Shown: positions 1 to 7,632 of the stretch, piece after piece
Layout of the letters: every line of letters starts with the position of its first letter
Position numbering within the stretch: position 1 is the stretch's first letter
Assembly: GCA_003535775.1 (NCBI GenBank)
Contig: DPYO01000053.1
Coordinates: 1 to 8,213, forward strand
Source of the DNA: Fidelibacterota bacterium
GTDB taxonomy: Bacteria; Fidelibacterota; Marinisomatia; Marinisomatales; UBA8229
Direction of reading: 5' to 3'
Length of the DNA stretch: 8,213 nucleotides
Notes under the pieces: generated by a model
Told to the model about the DNA's origin: nothing
Database searches by the model: none
The model's input: only the letters and a program-made list of their open reading frames with translations
Program-made: the position numbers and the translations under genes

Positions 1-1408
1 CGGAAGGCGTCCACCCTTTAACATACTGGGAGGCAAAATCCGTAAAAATAGACTGAGAACCTGAGCTATTCAGGAACGATTCAAAGTGGCCTGCAAAATC
101 CCCGTTCTCATGTTTGGCAATTACACCCAGATTAAAATTCACTTCAGGTGATGAAGGAAGGGTTGTGAGAATTGCTTTGGATTCTTCCCACTTGCCTTCA
201 TTGATTAAAATGGAGGCTAAAGTATTTTGACACATATTTTTGTCAAAACCCAGTTGTTCTGCTTTTTTCAAATAAATTCTTGCCTGGTCATATTCACCCA
301 GATCATCACATACACAGGCCAGGTTAAACATACCAATTGCATATTCACTATCTCTTTCGACCGCCGATTTGAATCGTTTCAAAGCTTTTTTAAGCAGCCT
401 TTTATATTTTTTATAACCATCACCCCCTCTTAACACAATTTTATCTGCCATCGTTTGAGTATCAATTTTTAATGATTTCATGGCGGTAACATGTTCAAGA
501 GGAAGCTTTTTCAAAGCTTTCTGATAGTAAATAACACCTAGGTTATTATATACTTCACGGCTTGGGAATGACTGTAAAAATCCTTTAAATGATTTTTCTG
601 CAAAATCCAAGTTACCCCTGAGATAATACATAACACCTGCATGAAACTTTTCTGCATCATCTATAAAAGTGCCTAACCGCTCTTCAAGCTTTGCCAGCCT
701 CACTTCTTTTGATGGATGGTGGACTCCTTCCCCGCTTTCAACAGCCTTATCAATTACGGAGAAAGAAGCACGGGGATCGTATCCCGCTAGTGTGATGTAT
801 AAAATTCCTTGTTTGTCAGCATCCAATTCCTTTTGTTTTGTAATCATATTTACCATTCTCTCAGCAGATTCGTCACTGTATTCATCATTAAAATCATAAC
901 CCAGCTCCAAGCCTAATTCATCAACATATCCCTTATAATTTTCCTGGAGTCGTCCTTCCAGGGGATTATTTACGTGGCCTTCGTTGATATGAGCAATTTC
1001 ATGACCCAGGACCACCGCTAACTCATCATCCGTATCCGTTGAACATAAATCATAAAAAGCAGTGGTAATTAAAACAAATCCTCCTGGCAGAGCCCAAGCG
1101 CCAATTTCATCCGATTCAACCAAATGCACCACTATTTCATCTACTCCATCTCTGAGGGAAATACCCTGCATCATCCTTCCCAGAACCTCTTCGATTCTCA
1201 TTTCAATATCCTCATCTTCAACCCTTGGCATCGATTCTTCAAAATAGGCAACGGTATTTTCACCCAGGTCATATTCTGTAAAACCCGGAGGCAAATCCAA
1301 ACCAGTATCATAATTCTGTGACAAAACTCCATTTGGAGTAACGATCAACACAGACAGAAAAATTGCAATCGAATTTATTTGAAAAAATCTAGATTTTGAT
1401 AATTTCAT
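1..1408 (-). CDS. Secreted M48-family zinc metallopeptidase with C-terminal TPR repeats (3' end beyond window)
   Basis: Likely a periplasmic zinc endopeptidase. I translated 469 residues without a stop up to the left edge, so the C-terminus is missing. Residues 1-30 look like a Sec signal peptide (basic start, hydrophobic 13-24, probable cleavage near VLS|QN). The M48 core is intact: substrate-strand motif ALPGG at 106-110, zinc site HEIAH at 136-140, third ligand Glu194 in ELDAD (194-198), and His231-Pro232 where BepA-like enzymes carry a conserved His. From about residue 253 onward come TPR-like helical pairs (about 253-300, 335-385, 390-440). The architecture resembles BepA/YfgC, which degrades misfolded outer-membrane proteins. 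The ATG overlaps the stop of the preceding gene (TAATG), with a strong AAAGGAG six bases upstream. As the last visible gene of the operon it could process the membrane protein encoded just upstream or the barrel protein; that link is inference. Family assignment is firm. Confidence 0.93.
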   Translation of the reverse strand, partial: MKLSKSRFFQINSIAIFLSVLIVTPNGVLSQNYDTGLDLPPGFTEYDLGENTVAYFEESMPRVEDEDIEMRIEEVLGRMMQGISLRDGVDEIVVHLVESDEIGAWALPGGFVLITTAFYDLCSTDTDDELAVVLGHEIAHINEGHVNNPLEGRLQENYKGYVDELGLELGYDFNDEYSDESAERMVNMITKQKELDADKQGILYITLAGYDPRASFSVIDKAVESGEGVHHPSKEVRLAKLEERLGTFIDDAEKFHAGVMYYLRGNLDFAEKSFKGFLQSFPSREVYNNLGVIYYQKALKKLPLEHVTAMKSLKIDTQTMADKIVLRGGDGYKKYKRLLKKALKRFKSAVERDSEYAIGMFNLACVCDDLGEYDQARIYLKKAEQLGFDKNMCQNTLASILINEGKWEESKAILTTLPSSPEVNFNLGVIAKHENGDFAGHFESFLNSSGSQSIFTDFASQYVKGWTPS

Positions 1409-2178
1409 TATTTTCTCCTTTCGAACATTGATTTTAATTCAGGCCATTGCGATAAATGGTCCGCGATTGTACTCTTAGAAAAAACCTTTTTACCATCCAA
1501 AGTAAAGTGTACTCCATAAAGTTGATTCTTTTTATCCTGAGTCATTGAAAGTTTTAATTCGCCAATACTATTTTCTTTTCTAACAAACTGATATATAATT
1601 TTCTCCGCATTTATTTCATCAGTATAACGAACGAGTTTATCTTCAGTCCTCAGTTCACCATTACCCTGATAAACAGGAAGACCAGCTGCAAGCTTATCAT
1701 ATTCTTCCAAAGTTATTGTAATATCCAATTCTTTCTTTTCCGTGAATCCATACATGGGTGCAACTAATTTTTTATCCGCTGTTTCTTTTTCCTGAACTAT
1801 CATCGGACTTGCGGATCCAGTTTGTTGGTTATTATTGTTTCCAATTACAAGTAATACAGCAGCTATTGTAGAAATCCCTAATGTCAGAAACACCCGATTA
1901 TTAAAAAAGGAACTTTGTTTTATTGGTACATTTAACGGCACTTTGTTTTCGATTGCCTGACTGGCCTCAACACCTTTCGCAAGCTCCGTGTCGATTTTAT
2001 CAAGTAACTCTGCAGCCTCATTCAAATCCATATCGGTCTGGATCTCGCTTGCAGTAGCCATATCGGTTAATTTAGTAATTTTTCTTTCCATATTATCCAC
2101 CAAATTTGATTCTCTCTCTGAATCAAAAGATACGTTCTGAGATGTTTTGTTTTCGGTTTTTTTAGTGAATTTTTTCAT
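1408..2178 (-). CDS. Single-pass membrane protein of unknown family, anti-sigma-like topology
   Basis: I do not recognise a family. The 256-residue product has a charged, probably helical cytoplasmic part (1-90, including an acidic Ala/Leu-rich stretch about 48-78). One clear transmembrane segment follows at about 96-113. A low-complexity Asn/Gln linker (114-119) leads to a periplasmic domain of about 135 residues rich in predicted beta-strands and ending in ERRK. There is no signal peptide, so N-in/C-out orientation is inferred. This plan, together with its place directly after a sigma factor gene, is that of a membrane anti-sigma factor, but I see no zinc-binding HxxxCxxC or other diagnostic motif. 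The ATG at 2178 has only a weak purine-rich region upstream; Met30 (ATG at 2091), preceded by GGTGG, is an alternative start. The stop overlaps the start of the M48 gene (TAATG). It could instead be an accessory or substrate of that peptidase. Confidence 0.8.
   Translation of the reverse strand: MKKFTKKTENKTSQNVSFDSERESNLVDNMERKITKLTDMATASEIQTDMDLNEAAELLDKIDTELAKGVEASQAIENKVPLNVPIKQSSFFNNRVFLTLGISTIAAVLLVIGNNNNQQTGSASPMIVQEKETADKKLVAPMYGFTEKKELDITITLEEYDKLAAGLPVYQGNGELRTEDKLVRYTDEINAEKIIYQFVRKENSIGELKLSMTQDKKNQLYGVHFTLDGKKVFSKSTIADHLSQWPELKSMFERRK
1415..1421 (-). promoter_or_regulatory. Ribosome binding site of the M48 peptidase gene
   Basis: AAAGGAG on the minus strand, six bases before the ATG at 1408. 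It lies inside the last codons of the preceding gene and fixes the peptidase start. It is the best-placed Shine-Dalgarno sequence in the window, so this gene could be translated well in addition to being coupled to its upstream neighbour. Confidence 0.75.
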
Positions 2179-2245
2179 TCTTAAATTTCTTCTATATCTC
2201 GCCTTTCTACTTCTATAGAGGTTTAATAAATCAAAATTTGCATAA

Positions 2246-3088
2246 TTATCCTAAAATTTTTGTAATACTGCTTTGCCATGACTGATCAAACTGGTTTAAT
2301 AGTTCTTTAAATTGATCTTTATCAAGACCATATTTTTCATCTGCAATTCTGTTAAAATGATTTAAAAGTTCATCACAGATTTTTTTGAGTCTCCTACTGA
2401 TAGTTGAGACATGAACCTCCAAACGATTTGCCAATTCATTTTCGCGTTTTTTGAGAATAAAATAGTCCCGCAAAAGTGATTTCTCTTCCTGGTTTAATTG
2501 TTTGAAGCCAGCAGCGACAATCTCTTCAAGATTTTTCATATCATCATCTGCAAGGCTTTCATCTTCGATCCCAAATACAATTGAATCTAGGCTTGATACT
2601 TTACTCTCTTTCTGACTAGATAGTACATCTCTAAAAATCACTACCTTTAGCCAGGAGCTAAGGGACCCTCTTCCGTTAAAGGACGCAATCTTGGACTTGC
2701 CAGTTTTTGGAGATTCCAGAAATAAACTCCCTTTTAATCCCAATTTAATATCGTCTGATTGACTCTCATTCTTGGTATATAGCAAAGCATATTGTTTTAT
2801 TTTTGAATTGAAACGATTATCAAATTCAGACCACGCTGTTTCGTTGCCTTTGCATAGGCCGATTGCAAGATAAAGATCGTTATTATGTATTCCATTGATA
2901 TACGTAATCATTTGACTTGATTCATTCTTTACAACCAATTCACCATGAATGGCCGTTAACGAATCCAATAATTTCTGAGAATATTCATCAAAACTAACAT
3001 CTAAATCACCGGAAAATTCAATACACTTTGCATATTGCTGGGTGATCAGATCACCAAAATCCAATTGGAATTGCTTCACTAAAGACAT
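2246..3088 (-). CDS. Sigma-70-like RNA polymerase sigma factor
   Basis: Alternative sigma factor that would direct RNA polymerase to a specific promoter set. The 280 residues hold a non-conserved N-terminal extension (1-68) and a region-2-like domain (about 70-160). That domain opens with DLYLAIGLCKGNETAW and contains GRGSLSSWLKVV (139-150), the counterpart of the region 2.3/2.4 'WL..ia' helix. After a variable linker (160-195) comes a region-4 helix-turn-helix (197-245), with NELANRLEVHVSTISRRLKK as turn and recognition helix. A C-terminal tail of about 35 residues follows. Regions 1.1 and 3 are not evident, so it is ECF-like in size but with unusual ends. The IASFNGRGSL pattern recalls a myxobacterial sigma group (TIGR03001, from memory), which should be tested. 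The ATG overlaps the stop of the pseudokinase gene (TAATG), with GGAG five bases upstream inside a small hairpin. The tight coupling suggests the kinase-like protein controls it. Confidence 0.88.
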   Translation of the reverse strand: MSLVKQFQLDFGDLITQQYAKCIEFSGDLDVSFDEYSQKLLDSLTAIHGELVVKNESSQMITYINGIHNNDLYLAIGLCKGNETAWSEFDNRFNSKIKQYALLYTKNESQSDDIKLGLKGSLFLESPKTGKSKIASFNGRGSLSSWLKVVIFRDVLSSQKESKVSSLDSIVFGIEDESLADDDMKNLEEIVAAGFKQLNQEEKSLLRDYFILKKRENELANRLEVHVSTISRRLKKICDELLNHFNRIADEKYGLDKDQFKELLNQFDQSWQSSITKILG

Positions 3089-5157
3089 TAACGCTCCGAG
3101 GTTACCGGAGTTGCAGTGTAAATTTTCCTTCCTTTTGAATCTTTATATTCACGCAATAAATTGATATTTAATACTTTAACACTATTTGATTTATTAAAGA
3201 TCCCTCTTTTTCCAAAGGCATTCACATCCAGGTCTCCGTAAACCAGATCACTGAGACCATTAGAATGAGCCATCTTTTCAGCATCTTTGTACGCATCTTT
3301 GAATGTTTTATTCTCATCTCCCATCATTGTTGTCTGGACAAAATTATACTCATCCTCATCCTCCCAAATACGCCATCCAACAAAAGCATGATTGGGTACA
3401 ATCACTATGATCGGCTGAATACCAATCTCTATCAACAAGCTGGACATCAAGACTGATAGCTCAATGCAATTGGCACTGTGATCACGAATAGTCTCATATG
3501 GCAGATTGATACTCTGACCCACTCCCCCACCATCGTAGGTAATCTCATACTTGTCATTTAAAACATTGTATAATGTTTCTACCTGATGACGGGTTATTTC
3601 ATCAATATCAAAATCGTCCAGACCTGTTTTTTCAATAAAGAGTTCTTCCTGGTATCCCACAAGCGCTGCTCCAGGTTCTTTTTTCGCAGTAGATATAACT
3701 TCCTTCACTTTTGGATCATTAGGATTAATCCAAGAGGAAACAAGGGCAAATGGACTACCTTCTTCTTTATCAGTATTATATATTTCTGTCATATTCCAAT
3801 CCATTGTGCCAAGAGCCAGCATTGTGATCATTTCTGAATTTTCAGAAATCGAGCGCTCTTTCTCCAATTGTCCTTCATCAGAATAAATCATTTGTTTCAC
3901 AAGCCATTCAACATAAATATTTCTGTCAGTGGCAAACTCTCCCCGTTTCTCTTTGATATTAAGGGGTGGATTAATCCCGATAGTTGTATCTGTTTTTGCA
4001 GGCAATTCAATCTTTTTTCGAATACCGTTTGAATCCCGAAAATTGGCACTGATATCTATGGAAATACCTTTTTTATTATCGTTTTTTATATCAAACCAGA
4101 GAATAAATTTGCCAAGCGGTTCCAGATTTTCATAAATAGAGGAAGGAATTTGTGGGGTAAAATGAACATCAACTTCCGCTGGCTTTAATTTTGGGCTGAA
4201 TACCTGCATCAGACCATAACCTAATCCGATTACCAATACTGTTGCCACCGCACCTATAACTAACATTTTTGTTGGAGCAGCTTTGCTTGGTTTGATCCCT
4301 TTATATATATCCTCCAGCTGATTGATCATTTCTTCCACATTCTCAATCCGGTCATCAGGATTTTCAGCCAAAACAGATTCAAAGAATTTATCCATTTGTT
4401 TTGGTATTTTTGGATCAATTTTGGATACGGGTTCGATCACGCCCTTTGGAATATTACCGCTCATCAACTCATACAGAATAAGGCCCAACGTGTATAAATC
4501 AGTCTTCAAGCTAATTTTATCACTCTTGCCCATCAATTGTTCAGGGGCAGAATAAATACTTGAAAACCTTTGCTGTAGCTTGGAGGATTCCTCAGGACGC
4601 ATTCCTGATTCCAATCCAAAGCTTACCAGTTTCGGCACACCTTCCGAAGTTATCATTATATTATTTGGTGAAATACGATAGTGCCCTACTCCTGCATCAT
4701 GAGCTACCTGGAGACCTTTACACACATCCTGAATGAGTTTTACTGCCTCCTGATAGTCAAACCTTTTCGTTTCTGATTCAAGCTGATCACCCTCTGCATC
4801 TTTCACAAGACCAATGTGTTTCCCAAGTGAATCCGGGATTGCTTCCATGGTATAAAAAGGAATATTGTCATCATCTAAATCAAAGAAATAAATTTGAGAC
4901 AGGTTTGGATGATCCCATTTAGAAAACCGCTTTACGTCCTCCAAAAATTTATTTTTCAACCGATTCTCTGCATCATCGGACATTTCCATATCTGCATTGA
5001 ACGCAAACCGTTTTACTGCCACCATCCGATCCAATTGTGTATCTTTCGCAAGATAAATTTCACCCATAGGTTCGCTTGCCAAGTATTGCATTATTTTATA
5101 ATGAAATACCTTATCGCCGGTTTCCCAGCGTTTTTTTGTATTTTTCTCCTCCGACAC
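3088..5157 (-). CDS. Membrane pseudokinase (Hanks-type fold) with C-terminal transglutaminase-like domain
   Basis: The 689-residue protein has a protein-kinase-like domain (about 18-288), one transmembrane helix (298-319) and an extracytoplasmic part (about 325-689). Lys49 (VAVK), Asn166, APE (204-206) and Asp220 are kept. The glycine loop is degenerate (LASEPMGEIYLA, 26-37). HRD reads HYR (159-161) and DFG reads SFG (179-181), so both catalytic aspartates are absent. Serine in place of the catalytic-loop lysine (ISPNN, 162-166) also occurs in active myxobacterial kinases and is not decisive. After a probable beta-rich region (330-460) and a 'SSWINPNDP' segment (474-482), residues 553-613 match a transglutaminase-like cysteine fold: Cys564 in SANCIELS and His590 in PNHAFVGW. 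The third triad position appears to be Gln608 (FVQTTMMG). The start is GTG, overlapping the previous stop (TAGTG), with only a weak GGA upstream; a GGAGGAG just inside the gene has no start codon at a useful distance. Probably a non-catalytic signalling scaffold for the sigma factor encoded next; that role is inference. Confidence 0.88.
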   Translation of the reverse strand: MSEEKNTKKRWETGDKVFHYKIMQYLASEPMGEIYLAKDTQLDRMVAVKRFAFNADMEMSDDAENRLKNKFLEDVKRFSKWDHPNLSQIYFFDLDDDNIPFYTMEAIPDSLGKHIGLVKDAEGDQLESETKRFDYQEAVKLIQDVCKGLQVAHDAGVGHYRISPNNIMITSEGVPKLVSFGLESGMRPEESSKLQQRFSSIYSAPEQLMGKSDKISLKTDLYTLGLILYELMSGNIPKGVIEPVSKIDPKIPKQMDKFFESVLAENPDDRIENVEEMINQLEDIYKGIKPSKAAPTKMLVIGAVATVLVIGLGYGLMQVFSPKLKPAEVDVHFTPQIPSSIYENLEPLGKFILWFDIKNDNKKGISIDISANFRDSNGIRKKIELPAKTDTTIGINPPLNIKEKRGEFATDRNIYVEWLVKQMIYSDEGQLEKERSISENSEMITMLALGTMDWNMTEIYNTDKEEGSPFALVSSWINPNDPKVKEVISTAKKEPGAALVGYQEELFIEKTGLDDFDIDEITRHQVETLYNVLNDKYEITYDGGGVGQSINLPYETIRDHSANCIELSVLMSSLLIEIGIQPIIVIVPNHAFVGWRIWEDEDEYNFVQTTMMGDENKTFKDAYKDAEKMAHSNGLSDLVYGDLDVNAFGKRGIFNKSNSVKVLNINLLREYKDSKGRKIYTATPVTSER
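3094..3110 (-). promoter_or_regulatory. Small hairpin covering the Shine-Dalgarno of the sigma factor gene
   Basis: On the transcript, CUCCG and CGGAG form a perfect five-base-pair stem around a seven-base loop (GUAACCU). The 3' arm contains the GGAG that lies five bases before the sigma ATG at 3088. The element sits in the last codons of the pseudokinase gene, so a ribosome finishing that gene would open it. This is a plausible coupling device that makes sigma synthesis depend on translation of its upstream partner. The stem is short, so strength in vivo is uncertain. Confidence 0.45.
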
Positions 5158-7619
5158 TACAGTTTCATCCAGTAATTATATTTGATCAGGAATTTATGGG
5201 TGGCAACCTGCTCAAACAGGTTTTTGAAAGATCCCGGGATATCAAACTCACCTGGTAATGATTCATTATCAGCACTAGAAAATGACCAGATGAGGAAAAA
5301 CACACTGCCAGGACGATATTCCCAACGGAAGACTGACTGCCAATTGAGGGATTTTCTATTAAAGTCCTCACTCCAGGGTAAATCTGAAACTGTCCACGTG
5401 TCAGAAGCATTTGATCCATAAAAAGGATATGTTTTATTTTGCGTCAGCCAACCATACTTATCATATCTCCCTATCGCTACAAATGGCTGGACAAATAATT
5501 GTAGGCTCATATCAGGTGTGAATGAATAATTACTCCTGATACCAATTGAGATTGTTTGGCTTGTTAGTGCACCATATAAAGAGGTAGAGTCAGGGTCATC
5601 AGGAAATAAGGCTGCCGAAGAATACAAAAATTGTGACTCATCATAATTCCAAGCATAGTCCGGTGCTATAGAAATCGAATAATGTTCCCTAGGTGATAAT
5701 TCCAAATTATACGAAAGACCGTGCCATTTGGATGCATAATCGTCTTTTCCACCAAAAATGCTAAGCTGCTGATTTACCTTTTTCCCGGGCTTAGGAGCAA
5801 TCCATGAAGAAATGGATATGGTACCGGGATCTTCAATGACAAAACCCAAGTCCCCATATCGCCGTGTATCGACATCATCATAGCCAGAAAGTTTCTTTGA
5901 TATATCCAAGCCGAAACTCCATTGGTTCAGCGTGGTAATGCTGGTACCAAGACTTATTCCGGAGGTTAAGGCAAGTTTTTCTTTCGAAATAATTTCTTCA
6001 GGAGTTTCCTGGTACCACATATTCAGATCAGTGCTGGTCTCTTGAAATTTTCCGATTGGATCTGTTGTAAAATATGAATGACCCATGTAATATGAATTCA
6101 CATTATTACGATCAAGGAATCCAAGAGCATCAATATTAAAGTTCTTATCCCGAAGATCAGCATCCAGACTAAAATTCCAATGTCTACCGCCAATCTTAGC
6201 AAAATGAAGCATAATTCCTTGCCCCGAGAGGGTGTCAATTTTTGACTGGGCATACTGCCCACTGAATACAAACTGATTATTAAATAATTGATGACCCCAA
6301 TCGAAACCAATTGACAGAGGTGTCTTTGAGGAATCCAGGTCATTCAAATGGGTAAACAAGATACCAAAATTTGTATTCCCTTTGTTAAATGATCGTTTCG
6401 CTCTACCGATTAAAAATGCGGAATTCCCACGCTCATCTTTTGCTTCCGTTAATGCGCTGATCACACCGAAGGTTGTATTTCCCGATTTCCCAGTTAATTT
6501 TCCTGCTACATTAATGGGCACGATATTTCCTTCATATGTTGTTCTCCCAATCCGTCGCGAATAAAATAATTGGAACGGGGTTGCAAAGATATCTGCTCCA
6601 TTGACAAAAAAAGTTCGTTTCTCCGGGAAATAAGTCTCATAAGCAGACAGATTTAACACCGCAGGATCTACCTCTGCCTGCCCAAAATCCGGATTAACAG
6701 ATGCTTCCAGACGTGTACTGGTAGTAATATCGTATTTAAAATCACCGCTGATGTTATAGTGCAGCCTGTTAGATCCAATTAGTGCAGATTCAGATTCGAA
6801 ATTATCACTGCTTGAAGTAATGACCGAACCTGGTAAAAATTCAAATTTCCCAGCGGATTTAATGTTGGATATTCCAGTAATTTTTCCGAGGTGAGAAACA
6901 AGACCCGGTTCAGTCACTTCTTTGCTTTTCCACCACATTTGCTCAAAAGTTGATCCTTTAAAACGGGTTATATTGAAGCCCCATTCTTCAGTCTTATCCT
7001 TATCATACTGCAGGGTGGAGAAGGGAATCCGAAATTCAGCTGTCCACCCAATACGGCGTGTTGCCTTATCATCAATTTGATTGCCATAATCACGCCTTAC
7101 TTTTACATCCCAAATTCCATCCCAGCTATAATCAACCTCATCATCATTAGAAATATACCCATCATACCTAACCCCGCTGGGGTTAACTCCAAATTTATAG
7201 CCGGATCTCCCGCGGTTTTCCGTATCAATATATACCCAGATATAATCTGAGAGTGCCATGTCATCTTTCCTCCTAAGTGCTCCCATAACAGAGGATGGAT
7301 TTTGTTCAGCTACATAAACACCCAAGTATAAATTTTCATCATCATATAGAACTAGAAATGCTGTTTTTTCTGTCGCTGAATCTCCGTTTACTGGTGCGTA
7401 CTGGATAAAATCTTTTTTCAAATCTGATCCGTACCAATCCATTTCCGTTAATTCCCCATCAATATAAACCGGATTCTGGGTTCTTACTGCTTTCACGATT
7501 TTTTCATCCTGGGCTAGTGCTTTTTCTGATTGAGCTGAAGATTGAACTTCCTCTTGTGGTTCACTCAATACCATGGACAGAGGTAAAAGAAAATATAAAA
7601 CAGTTGATAACTTATCCAT
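5157..7619 (-). CDS. DUF5916 outer-membrane protein with N-terminal CBM9-like domain
   Basis: An exported protein of 820 residues. Residues 1-19 form a signal peptide (MDK, then a hydrophobic stretch to VLS) with no lipobox cysteine. Residues about 46-245 match the carbohydrate-binding family 9-like fold at the head of DUF5916 proteins: VYIDGELTEMDW (51-62), YDDENLYLGVYV (92-103), SDYIWVYIDT (124-133), NPSGVRYDG (146-154). The DUF5916 hallmark follows: NPDFGQAEVDPAVLNLSAYE (309-328), then FPEKRTFF (331-338) and GADIF (341-345). The remainder, to the end, alternates aromatic and polar residues as in a beta-barrel. The last residue is Leu, not the usual aromatic. Its ligand is unknown; family members are often annotated as hydrolases from the CBM9-like domain, but I see no catalytic motif. 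First gene of the operon; its TAG stop overlaps the GTG of the pseudokinase. It could be the surface sensor or the guarded client of the signalling genes. Confidence 0.9.
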   Translation of the reverse strand: MDKLSTVLYFLLPLSMVLSEPQEEVQSSAQSEKALAQDEKIVKAVRTQNPVYIDGELTEMDWYGSDLKKDFIQYAPVNGDSATEKTAFLVLYDDENLYLGVYVAEQNPSSVMGALRRKDDMALSDYIWVYIDTENRGRSGYKFGVNPSGVRYDGYISNDDEVDYSWDGIWDVKVRRDYGNQIDDKATRRIGWTAEFRIPFSTLQYDKDKTEEWGFNITRFKGSTFEQMWWKSKEVTEPGLVSHLGKITGISNIKSAGKFEFLPGSVITSSSDNFESESALIGSNRLHYNISGDFKYDITTSTRLEASVNPDFGQAEVDPAVLNLSAYETYFPEKRTFFVNGADIFATPFQLFYSRRIGRTTYEGNIVPINVAGKLTGKSGNTTFGVISALTEAKDERGNSAFLIGRAKRSFNKGNTNFGILFTHLNDLDSSKTPLSIGFDWGHQLFNNQFVFSGQYAQSKIDTLSGQGIMLHFAKIGGRHWNFSLDADLRDKNFNIDALGFLDRNNVNSYYMGHSYFTTDPIGKFQETSTDLNMWYQETPEEIISKEKLALTSGISLGTSITTLNQWSFGLDISKKLSGYDDVDTRRYGDLGFVIEDPGTISISSWIAPKPGKKVNQQLSIFGGKDDYASKWHGLSYNLELSPREHYSISIAPDYAWNYDESQFLYSSAALFPDDPDSTSLYGALTSQTISIGIRSNYSFTPDMSLQLFVQPFVAIGRYDKYGWLTQNKTYPFYGSNASDTWTVSDLPWSEDFNRKSLNWQSVFRWEYRPGSVFFLIWSFSSADNESLPGEFDIPGSFKNLFEQVATHKFLIKYNYWMKL

Positions 7620-7632
7620 ATTTTTAGACAGA

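Noticed and set aside
1..1408. Frameshift or decay in the left-edge gene
   Set aside because: Manual translation gives one continuous frame of 469 residues with intact M48 residues. It is merely cut by the window edge.
4605..4720. Loss of HRD and DFG as sequencing errors or a frameshift
   Set aside because: The frame is intact through both motifs, flanking residues match kinases, and each change needs more than one base substitution.
227..5421. Many plus-strand open frames of 60-93 codons
   Set aside because: Each lies opposite a well-supported minus-strand gene with recognisable motifs. Their translations look like antisense of coding DNA (rich in Phe, Ile, Ser) and show no domain or good ribosome binding site.
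5186..6343. Minus-strand frames of 77 and 81 codons at 5186-5419 and 6098-6343
   Set aside because: They are out-of-frame shadows inside the DUF5916 gene, whose own frame is continuous and carries the family motifs.
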